Made by a program: the position numbers and the translations under genes. The notes beneath the pieces were generated by a model. The model had not been told where the DNA came from. It saw only the letters and a program-made list of their open reading frames with translations, and did no database searches. Of a stretch of 9,046 nucleotides of DNA, positions 1 to 5,707 are shown in pieces (the stretch's first letter is position 1; each line of letters opens with the position of its first letter). Source of the DNA: Candidatus Poribacteria bacterium (GTDB taxonomy: Bacteria > Poribacteria > DTPJ01). The DNA is taken from the NCBI GenBank assembly GCA_011334435.1, contig DTPJ01000779.1:1-9046 (forward strand). The letters run 5' to 3'.

Positions 1-20
1 AAAACGTAGGAGAGTTGACA

Positions 21-1109
21 ATGAGTATAAGTATCGGCATTGTTGGTTTAGGGATGTTTGGTCCTTCGTTTATTAGCCATTACAAAAAGCACCCTGACGT
101 CAGTAGAGTAGCACTTTGTGACTTAAAGGCAGATCGCTTGGCACAGATGGCAAAACAATTTGAGATAGAAGAAACATATTCAAGTTTAGACGAGATATGC
201 AAAAGCGATATTGACGCATTGGTGATAATAACTCAACCGTGGTTACATGCTAGGCAAGCGATCCAAGCTATGAAAGCAGGAAAACACGTCTATACCGCAG
301 TTCCCGCGGCACAATCTCTTGATGAATGCGACGAATTGATAGAAACTGTCAAAAAGACAGGCATGATCTATATGAACGGAGAGACAAGCTATTTTTATCC
401 TGAGACCGCCTTTTGCCGAAAGAAAGCCAAAGAAGGTGCGTTTGGACATATCGTCTATACAGAAGGCGAATATTTTCACGATATGAGTCACGGATTATAT
501 GACGTCTCAAAAGGTCGCTGGGGCGCTCAATGGGGCTGGGATAAAACTGGTGATGCACCTATGTATTATCCTTCTCATTCAATATGCTTTTCCATTTCCG
601 TAACGGGGGCATATATGACTGAGGTATCAGCACAGGGCTTTATATATCCTAATGATGAGTGGTTTCGCAAAGACACAATTTGGAAAAATGAGTTCTCCAA
701 TGAAGTGGCGTTATTCAGGATGAGCGATGGCTCTATCGCTAGGATATGCGAGTTCAGGCGAATAGGTCATCCGGGGTGTGTCCGTTCATGTGTCTATGGC
801 ACAGAAGGTAGTTTTGAGCATAACCTTGCAGGTGCAGTTTGGGCAGATAAACACGGATCACAGGTTATCCAACTGCCGATGGATCATGAACCATTGCCAG
901 AGCCATTGGCGAAAGACCTTGGAGGACATTCAGGGTCACATGCCTACTTGGTCCATGAATTCGTTGACTCAGTAAATAGAGAACGTCTACCAAGGATCAA
1001 CGTTTGGGAAGCGGTGAGATACTGTGCGCCAGGGTTCGTCGCTCACGAGTCAGCATTAAGGGGTGGAGAGTTGCTGAAAATACCTGATTGGGGCGATCCA
1101 CCAAAATAG
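21..1109 (+). CDS. Gfo/Idh/MocA-family NAD(P)-dependent oxidoreductase (EKP-lysine-less subgroup)
   Basis: Predicted cytosolic dehydrogenase of 362 aa, a usual length for the family. Residues 6-14 (GIVGLGMFG) form the Rossmann dinucleotide-binding loop, and CDLKADR (33-39) follows at the end of the second strand. The N-terminal domain runs to about residue 120, then comes the alpha/beta substrate domain with GETSYFYP (120-127) and the histidine-containing YPSHSI (183-188). Most family members have an E-K-P motif whose lysine takes part in catalysis. Here the equivalent place reads GKHVYTAVP (87-95) with no lysine. I recall this AVP form from a subgroup of uncharacterised members, so it is probably inherited rather than damage. 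The substrate, probably a sugar or inositol derivative, cannot be named. The ATG at 21 is chosen because TAGGAGAG lies 7-14, while the in-frame TTG at 15 overlaps no better site. The gene may belong to an operon starting outside the window. It is followed 61 bases later by a glycoside hydrolase gene. Confidence 0.88.
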   Translation: MSISIGIVGLGMFGPSFISHYKKHPDVSRVALCDLKADRLAQMAKQFEIEETYSSLDEICKSDIDALVIITQPWLHARQAIQAMKAGKHVYTAVPAAQSLDECDELIETVKKTGMIYMNGETSYFYPETAFCRKKAKEGAFGHIVYTEGEYFHDMSHGLYDVSKGRWGAQWGWDKTGDAPMYYPSHSICFSISVTGAYMTEVSAQGFIYPNDEWFRKDTIWKNEFSNEVALFRMSDGSIARICEFRRIGHPGCVRSCVYGTEGSFEHNLAGAVWADKHGSQVIQLPMDHEPLPEPLAKDLGGHSGSHAYLVHEFVDSVNRERLPRINVWEAVRYCAPGFVAHESALRGGELLKIPDWGDPPK

Positions 1110-1170
1110 TAAGGAGATAATCATATTGTATTTCTCCTGCTTGACCGTCAAACAATTAAGGAGGTCAAAA
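1110..1170 (+). promoter_or_regulatory. Leader between the two plus-strand genes with duplicated SD and anti-SD motifs
   Basis: This 61-base spacer holds AGGAGA at 1112-1117, its exact complement TCTCCT at 1133-1138, and the strong ribosome site AAGGAGGT at 1158-1165, placed 5 bases before the ATG at 1171. CTCCT (1134-1138) can pair either with the upstream AGGAG or with the AGGAG (1159-1163) of the real ribosome site. A second pairing, TTGACC (1141-1146) with GGTCAA (1163-1168), would also cover part of the ribosome site. TTGACCGTCAA (1141-1151) is itself an odd palindrome. The motifs are seen directly. A regulatory role in translation of the hydrolase gene is inference, and short complementary motifs of this size can occur by chance. 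Confidence 0.35.
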
Positions 1171-1860
1171 ATGGAACTGACAAAGGATCAAAGATCAATT
1201 ATAGAAAGGGTAATTAACGCCTTTGAAACAGGCACTGCTGACGGAGATTATGGATGCATCTCTATATATAGCGATGGACCGCATAATATCAGGCAAATTA
1301 CCTATGGACGTTCTCAAACAACAGAATATGGAAACCTAAGAAAACTTGTGGAGATGTATGTTCAAGCTAACGGGATATATAGCTCTCAGTTAGGCGTCTA
1401 TGCTGATATGGTAGGAAGCATACCATTGACGGACAACAAGGAATTCAAAAACCTTCTGCGGAATGCAGGTAGAAAAGACCCGATAATGCAAAAAATTCAA
1501 GATGAATTCTTTGAAAAAATATACTTTGTCCCAGCTATGAAATGGGCTGATGATAATGAGTTCACATTAGCATTATCAGGTTTAGTGATCTATGATTCTT
1601 TTATTCACAGCGGCGGAATACTTTGGTTGATCCGTCAGCGATTTTCAGAAAGTCCACCAGTTCTTGGGGGAGATGAAAAAGCATGGATTACCGCTTATGT
1701 TAGAGAAAGACACGCTTGGCTGAAGTCACATCCGCGTTCTGCTGTCAGGGCATCAAGCTATCGGACAGCCGATCTAAAAAGAGAAATTGCAAAAGGAAAT
1801 TGGGATTTGTCTCAAATTCCGATTAAAGCAAACGGCGTAAACGTTTATCCAAAGTCATAA
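1171..1860 (+). CDS. GH46-like chitosanase / lysozyme-fold glycoside hydrolase
   Basis: A 229-aa protein resembling the chitosanase-type proteins of glycoside hydrolase family 46, which cut beta-1,4-linked amino-sugar polymers and have a lysozyme-like fold. Family-like motifs are FETGT (18-22), ITYGRSQTT (43-51), YGNLRKLVEMY (53-63), YDSFIHSG (141-148), AWITAYVRERHAWL (171-184) and the tail GNWDL (209-213). Glu19 and Asp35 are the likely catalytic acid and base by analogy with the E/D pair of GH46. This was not tested by alignment. There is no signal peptide or membrane segment from the ATG, so export would need a holin-like route, lysis or another pathway. Phage and prophage members of this group are also known, so a cell-wall lysin is an alternative to a chitosan-degrading role. 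The ATG at 1171 is preferred over the in-frame TTG at 1126 because AAGGAGGT sits just before it. The gene ends 40 bases before the oppositely oriented ricT ends. Confidence 0.75.
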   Translation: MELTKDQRSIIERVINAFETGTADGDYGCISIYSDGPHNIRQITYGRSQTTEYGNLRKLVEMYVQANGIYSSQLGVYADMVGSIPLTDNKEFKNLLRNAGRKDPIMQKIQDEFFEKIYFVPAMKWADDNEFTLALSGLVIYDSFIHSGGILWLIRQRFSESPPVLGGDEKAWITAYVRERHAWLKSHPRSAVRASSYRTADLKREIAKGNWDLSQIPIKANGVNVYPKS

Positions 1861-1880
1861 TAATTGATTTTGAATTAGCC

Positions 1881-1893
1881 TCTCATATTGAGA
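1881..1893. other. Weak inverted repeat between convergent genes
   Basis: TCTCA and TGAGA (5 bp each) flank a 3-base loop in the 40-base gap between the hydrolase gene and ricT, which run towards each other. A shared terminator would be expected in such a place. However, the stem is short and AT-rich, the two bases outside it do not pair, and no T-run follows on either strand. It is therefore only a poor terminator candidate. No other structure was found in the gap. Confidence 0.2.
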
Positions 1894-1900
1894 TATTAGA

Positions 1901-2701
1901 TTAAAAATCGTCTAACTCTATTTCTATAAGTTTCCCAGTCCTTTCATCTCTTACTTTAATAATCCCATGAAATGGGTCTATTTCTTCTACTTTTCCATTT
2001 ATGCCGTCAAGTTCAAATTTGCTACCTACTTGAGGCATGTTCTTTTTTATATATTGATACCAATCACTTTCAAATTTAAGGCAACATAATAGTCTTCCAC
2101 ATATTCCAGATATTTTTGACGGAGTTAATGTCATGTTTTGCTCTTTGGCGGTTTTCATTGGAATATTGCAAGGTTTTCGTAAAAATGTCTTACAACAGAT
2201 TTCTTGCCCGCAACTTCCAATTCCGCCAAGCATTTGAGCTTCATCTTTTGGACCTATCTGCCTTAGTTCAATTCTACGTTTGAATATATAAGCAAGGTCT
2301 TTCACTAATTCGCGAAAATCAACTCGCCTATCTGATGTAAAATAAAAAGTCAGCTTGGTTTCGTCAAAGGAATAATGAGACTTTATCAATTTCATAGGCA
2401 ACTGATGCTCTTTAATTTTTTTAAGACATATTACATAAGCCTCTTTTTCCTTATTCCTTAACTCCTCAAAATGCCTTTTATCTTCCTCAGTTGCCTTTCT
2501 TAATACCTTAAGAATTGGTTTAGAATTTTGACATTTATTGATTTTTAATTTAGCGACGATTATGCCAAATTCCTGATCATCACTGTTATTAATACTTTGC
2601 ACAACGCAGTGATCGCCGACGTTTAGCTCTTGATCAGATAATTCGTAAGTATAAACATCACTGTCGTTGCATTTAACACGAACTACATCAATCTCCTCCA
2701 T
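1901..2701 (-). CDS. ricT: RicT/YaaT-type PSP1-domain iron-sulfur protein
   Basis: A 266-aa protein close in length to B. subtilis YaaT/RicT (about 275 aa). In B. subtilis RicT works with RicA (YmcA) and RicF (YlbF) as a complex carrying Fe-S clusters that helps RNase Y process mRNAs. The complex affects biofilm formation, competence and sporulation. The hallmark is the cysteine-rich core MLGGIGSCGQEICC (157-170) and ISGICGRLLCC (197-207), giving Cys164, 169, 170, 178, 201, 206 and 207 as possible cluster ligands. The N-terminal half (about 1-150) contains the PSP1 region, and the acidic C-terminus carries a small beta-rich segment. The ATG at 2701 is chosen because GAGAGGTGGT lies 8 bases upstream. 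A longer reading from a TTG at 2746 has no such site. It is the last gene of the tmk-holB-ricT unit, 59 bases after holB, and keeps the Firmicute gene order. No ricA or ricF is present in the window. Confidence 0.93.
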   Translation of the reverse strand: MEEIDVVRVKCNDSDVYTYELSDQELNVGDHCVVQSINNSDDQEFGIIVAKLKINKCQNSKPILKVLRKATEEDKRHFEELRNKEKEAYVICLKKIKEHQLPMKLIKSHYSFDETKLTFYFTSDRRVDFRELVKDLAYIFKRRIELRQIGPKDEAQMLGGIGSCGQEICCKTFLRKPCNIPMKTAKEQNMTLTPSKISGICGRLLCCLKFESDWYQYIKKNMPQVGSKFELDGINGKVEEIDPFHGIIKVRDERTGKLIEIELDDF

Positions 2702-2709
2702 TATATAAC

Positions 2710-2719
2710 ACCACCTCTC
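2710..2719 (-). promoter_or_regulatory. Ribosome binding site of ricT (decides the start)
   Basis: Read on the minus strand this is GAGAGGTGGT, ending 8 bases before the ATG at 2701. It is clearly stronger than the GGAT-type sites of tmk and holB and fixes the ricT start 45 bases inside the longest open frame. Confidence 0.7.
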
Positions 2720-2720
2720 A

Positions 2721-2743
2721 TGCTTAGCCGATTTGCTTAAGCA
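2721..2743. repeat. Inverted repeat in the holB-ricT spacer
   Basis: TGCTTA (2721-2726) and TAAGCA (2738-2743) are exact complements separated by 11 bases. The right half also forms the 10-base palindrome TGCTTAAGCA (2734-2743), so two alternative hairpins are possible. The structure lies just upstream of the ricT ribosome site. No T-run follows on the minus strand, so it is not a classical terminator. It could slow ribosomes or stabilise the upstream mRNA end, but that is speculation. Confidence 0.3.
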
Positions 2744-2760
2744 CAAAAACGAGGCAGTGA

Positions 2761-3747
2761 TTAAAGCCTTGTGGTGAGAGTATTTAAAGCATTAAACATC
2801 ATTATTTCCATTGCCAGAACCGGATTTATATTTCGTTTTATAAGATTTTGGAGGTTTAGAGCCAAATTAATTAATCTTTCTAATTCCATAATTGAATAAG
2901 ATTTAGCTATCTGTTCTAATATTTGCTTATTATCGTTATGGATCAAAAGCTCTTCTGGGCAACCTTGCTTTATCAGAATAATGTCACGATACCAACTAAT
3001 GACAGTGTCAATGACATTATCCAACTTGCTTATTTCTTCTGCTTTTTTGAATACATTTATTAAATGAGATTTGTCTCTTTGTGTCAGTATTGACAATATC
3101 AATGACAGATCATTTTTATCATCATTCGCATTTTCGCTTGCCATTTTCAATGCCTTACCGGGCTTCCCTAATGATCGTATTGTCAGCCATTTTGCCTTTG
3201 ATTCTGTCATACCCGGATATTTCATCAGGCTTTCCTGCAAGACTTTTTCCTGCACTAATGAAAATCTGATTAACTGACATCTTGACCGAATAGTTGGCAG
3301 AAGAGCATTATAATCTTCTGTTAAGAGAATAAAAATCGTGTTGTTAGAAGGTTCTTCAAGTGTTTTTAGTATAGAATTTGCTGACTCAAGTGTCATCTTC
3401 TCAGCATCTGCAATAATATAGACTTTATATTCACCTTCAATAGCCCTATATGCTTCCTGTTTCTTAAGAAATCGCATCTGATCAATTTTTAGCTTTGTCC
3501 CATCAGGACGAATTATTCTCACATCCGAATGATTTCCATCGTTTATCCTTCGGCATGATACGCATTTATCACAGCAATCATCTTTAAATTCTTTACAATT
3601 CAACGCTTTAGCAAAGTTTATAGCAACAAATTTCTTACCAACATCAGATGGTCCTGAGAATATATAAGCGTTAGCAATTCTGCCCGATCTTATGATATTT
3701 TTAAGTCTTTCAATTACATTGCTGTGACCAATGACATCAGAAAACAT
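2761..3747 (-). CDS. holB: DNA polymerase III delta-prime subunit (clamp loader)
   Basis: A 328-aa AAA+ family subunit of the clamp-loader complex, which places the beta sliding clamp on primed DNA at the replication fork. The N-terminus begins DVIGHSNVIERL (4-15), followed by HAY-like NAYIFSGPSDVGKK (26-39). This is a degenerate Walker A in which the Ser/Thr after GK is Lys. Delta-prime is commonly a non-hydrolysing 'stator', so this agrees with the family. A zinc-module cysteine set follows (Cys51, 58/59, 62, 65). Then come YIIADAEKM (110-118) at the Walker B place, NSILKTLEEP (124-133) and the SRC motif (155-157), which supplies the arginine finger to the neighbouring ATPase subunit. The C-terminal helical collar is divergent. 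The ATG at 3747 has only a weak GGAT site 8 bases away. It lies 22 bases after tmk and upstream of ricT. A DnaX tau/gamma protein is ruled out by length and Walker A. Confidence 0.93.
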   Translation of the reverse strand: MFSDVIGHSNVIERLKNIIRSGRIANAYIFSGPSDVGKKFVAINFAKALNCKEFKDDCCDKCVSCRRINDGNHSDVRIIRPDGTKLKIDQMRFLKKQEAYRAIEGEYKVYIIADAEKMTLESANSILKTLEEPSNNTIFILLTEDYNALLPTIRSRCQLIRFSLVQEKVLQESLMKYPGMTESKAKWLTIRSLGKPGKALKMASENANDDKNDLSLILSILTQRDKSHLINVFKKAEEISKLDNVIDTVISWYRDIILIKQGCPEELLIHNDNKQILEQIAKSYSIMELERLINLALNLQNLIKRNINPVLAMEIMMFNALNTLTTRL

Positions 3748-3769
3748 ATTATTTATCCAATCTTAATAG

Positions 3770-4420
3770 CTAATTAGGTTTATCTTTGTAATTACTTAAC
3801 AATTCATCTATATATTGTCTTATACGAAGATGAATATCGTCAATTGAACCTTTTGCAGAGATAACTTTTATTCTATTTGGATTATTTTTTGCGATTTCAA
3901 GATAACCTCTTCTTACCTTATTGTGAAAATCCAAATTTTCACTTTCAAGTCGGTCTTTATAATTTTTAAATCTCTCGGCTCTTAATAAACCCTCCTTTAC
4001 TTCCATGTCCAAGATAATTGTTAAATCTGGCTCCAAGTTACCAGTAGCGATTCTGATTAGCGTTTCTATCATATCCATATCTAATCCACGTGCATATCCT
4101 TGATAAGCCCGTGTTGAATCGCTAAATCTCTCGCAGATAACGATCTTCCCCTTTTTCAATGCAGGCATGATCAGTTGCTCAACATGCTGTGAACGAGACG
4201 CCAAATAAAGAAGAAGTTCCGTTCTGCTTGTCAAATCTTGGTTTTTTGGATCCAGAAGCACTTCCCTTATTTTTTCAGCAACAGGTGTCCCTCCCGGTTC
4301 TCGTGTTTGAACAACGCAGTATCCAAGCTCTGACATATAATCAGATAAAATCTTTGCTTGAGTACTTTTACCGCATCCTTCAATGCCCTCAAGGCTTATA
4401 AACACACCTCTATTTGACAT
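3770..4420 (-). CDS. tmk: Thymidylate kinase (dTMP kinase)
   Basis: Phosphorylates dTMP to dTDP with ATP, the step common to the salvage and de novo routes to dTTP. The 216-aa length is normal for bacterial enzymes. The P-loop is EGIEGCGKST (11-20). It is followed by the TREPGGTP motif (39-46) and the dTMP-binding ERFSDSTRAYQG (97-108). A basic lid region follows around RAERFKNYKDRLE (147-159). The absence of an arginine within the P-loop and the arginines in the lid point to the E. coli-like type II arrangement. The ATG at 4420 starts MSNRGVFISLEG, matching where the family begins. It carries a weak GGAT site 8 bases upstream, while the longer open frame from 4498 would start inside the predicted 5' leader. 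It is probably the first gene of the tmk-holB-ricT unit, driven by the promoter at 4503-4531. Confidence 0.96.
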   Translation of the reverse strand: MSNRGVFISLEGIEGCGKSTQAKILSDYMSELGYCVVQTREPGGTPVAEKIREVLLDPKNQDLTSRTELLLYLASRSQHVEQLIMPALKKGKIVICERFSDSTRAYQGYARGLDMDMIETLIRIATGNLEPDLTIILDMEVKEGLLRAERFKNYKDRLESENLDFHNKVRRGYLEIAKNNPNRIKVISAKGSIDDIHLRIRQYIDELLSNYKDKPN

Positions 4421-4471
4421 ATAAAATGATCCGATATATTTACGGTATCTCTTGTTTAGATCTATAATAAA

Positions 4472-4488
4472 CACTACAAATAGTAGTG
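4472..4488. promoter_or_regulatory. 17-bp perfect inverted repeat in the tmk leader
   Basis: CACTAC (4472-4477) and GTAGTG (4483-4488) are exact complements around a 5-base centre. The element begins about 15 bases beyond the -10 box of the predicted tmk promoter, so it would lie around +8 to +24 of the transcript. That is a normal place for a repressor operator or a 5'-end hairpin. With three G-C pairs per stem and no clean T-run after it, a terminator for alr is less likely. A function is inferred from position only. Confidence 0.45.
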
Positions 4489-4502
4489 AAACCAACACTT
4501 AT

Positions 4503-4531
4503 ATAATAACGTAGTAAACCATTTATGTCAA
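4503..4531 (-). promoter_or_regulatory. Sigma70/sigmaA-type promoter for tmk-holB-ricT
   Basis: On the minus strand the consensus -35 box TTGACA (4531-4526) is followed by exactly 17 bases and the -10 box TATTAT (4508-4503), which matches the consensus TATAAT at five of six positions. The TGA inside the -35 box is the stop codon of alr. Transcription would start near 4496, giving a leader of about 76 bases before the tmk ATG. Match and spacing are seen directly. Activity is inferred, though the fit to consensus is better than anything else noticed in the window. Confidence 0.75.
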
Positions 4532-5649
4532 GCAATTTCTTTTTCAGGTGAATTATATATCCTTTTGACATTTGCATTGATCCCACAGAGAATTTCATAA
4601 GAAATAGTCCCAATTTTACTCGCTAATTCATCCGCGGTTATAACTTGATCTCCCTGTTTTCCGATTAAGATTACTTCATCACCTATAACCGCTTCTGGTA
4701 TGTCCGTAACATCACAAAGACATTGATCCATGCAAATAGTGCCTACTATTTTAGCTCTTTTGCCTTTTATGATAACTTCTGCTTTATTGGACAATTTCCT
4801 ATTATAACCATGACCATATCCCACTGCGATTGTCGCAACCTTTGTTGCCTTCTCTGTTATATAAGTCCGACCATAGCTTATACTAAAACCTGCTGGCACT
4901 TCTTTGATATAAACTATTCTTGTTTTAAAGCTTAGCGATGGCTCAAGCTGAATTTTACTTGTTATAAAAGGAGAGTATCCATATAAAGCGATCCCGGGTC
5001 TTACCATATCATAATAAGATGAAGGATAATTTATGATCGCTGAACTGCTTGCAGAGTGTTTTATAGGGATGTGAATACTATCTTTTTTCAGGCATGAAAG
5101 GACATAATTAAAGCGATCTATCTGATAATTTGTATAATCCTCATCTGTGTCTGCTGATGAAAAATGTGTATAAATCCCGTCTATTACAACATTTGGAGTG
5201 TTAATTACTTGCTTTATTAATTCAATCGCTTTATCATAGCTAACACCGATCCTTCCCATGCCAGTATCAACTTTGATATGGACTTTTGCATTTTTGCTGA
5301 CTTTCCTCGCTGCCATAGACAAGGCATGACAGATGCTCATATCACATATAGTTTGTGTTATATCGTGATACACAACTGACTCTGCTTGCTCGGGAAGGAT
5401 ACAGCAAAATATTAAAATCGGTTTTTTTACGCCCGCTTGACGCAATTGAATGGCTTCTTCAACAGTTGCAACGCCGAACATTCTGATATTTTCGTTTTCA
5501 ATTGCCTTCGCCACTTCCAAAGCACCGTGTCCATAGGCATTGTCCTTGACAACAGCTAAAACTTTCGCTCCTCTTGGCTCTACCAGATTTCTTATCTGCC
5601 GAAGATTGTGTAATATCGCATTAAGATTAATCTCTGCCCATGTTAGCAT
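4528..5649 (-). CDS. alr: Alanine racemase
   Basis: PLP enzyme interconverting L- and D-alanine, the source of D-Ala for peptidoglycan. The 373-aa protein shows the full fold-type III barrel signature. The PLP-binding Lys35 sits in VVKDNAYGHG (33-42). KVDTGMGRIG (126-135), THFSSAD (161-167) and the phosphate-binding region around HSASSSA (198-204) follow. Next come RPGIALYG (217-224), the catalytic Tyr259 in ISYGRTY (257-263), MDQ (308-310) and the C-terminal ISYEILCGINANVKRIY (349-365). All key residues seem present, so the enzyme should be active. The ATG at 5649 fits the usual MLTWAEINL beginning and has a modest GGAA site 5 bases upstream. It follows the mannosidase gene by 58 bases and shares its stop codon with the -35 box of the next promoter. 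A link with cell-wall supply is the natural role. A catabolic D-alanine role cannot be excluded. Confidence 0.96.
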   Translation of the reverse strand: MLTWAEINLNAILHNLRQIRNLVEPRGAKVLAVVKDNAYGHGALEVAKAIENENIRMFGVATVEEAIQLRQAGVKKPILIFCCILPEQAESVVYHDITQTICDMSICHALSMAARKVSKNAKVHIKVDTGMGRIGVSYDKAIELIKQVINTPNVVIDGIYTHFSSADTDEDYTNYQIDRFNYVLSCLKKDSIHIPIKHSASSSAIINYPSSYYDMVRPGIALYGYSPFITSKIQLEPSLSFKTRIVYIKEVPAGFSISYGRTYITEKATKVATIAVGYGHGYNRKLSNKAEVIIKGKRAKIVGTICMDQCLCDVTDIPEAVIGDEVILIGKQGDQVITADELASKIGTISYEILCGINANVKRIYNSPEKEIA

Positions 5650-5707
5650 ATCTATTCCATTTCATCATACTATCAGAACTACTCAAAGTTTGGTCATTTC
5701 TAACTTT

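Noticed and set aside
243..558. Minus-strand open frames (82 and 69 codons) inside the oxidoreductase gene
   Set aside because: They are antisense to a complete conserved gene, and neither gives a recognisable domain.
1126..1170. TTG start giving 15 extra residues to the GH46-like protein
   Set aside because: An AAGGAG motif lies 9 bases upstream, so it is not impossible. But the extension is not a signal peptide and the perfect AAGGAGGT just before the ATG at 1171 is a much better site.
1861..1900. Bidirectional terminator between the convergent genes
   Set aside because: Only a 5-bp AT-rich stem was found, without a T-run on either strand. It is listed as a weak repeat, not as a terminator.
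2702..2746. 15-residue N-terminal extension of RicT from a TTG at 2746
   Set aside because: The ATG at 2701 has a clear ribosome site (2710-2719), and the protein from there has family-like length.
4421..4498. Longer tmk reading beginning MLVSLLFVVF, looking like a membrane segment
   Set aside because: Thymidylate kinases start a few residues before the P-loop, and this extension lies in the leader downstream of the predicted promoter, over the inverted repeat.
5650..5707. Promoter for alr in the spacer after the GH38 gene
   Set aside because: A TATGAT-like box is present but no acceptable -35 box lies 16-18 bases upstream, so co-transcription with the GH38 gene is as likely.
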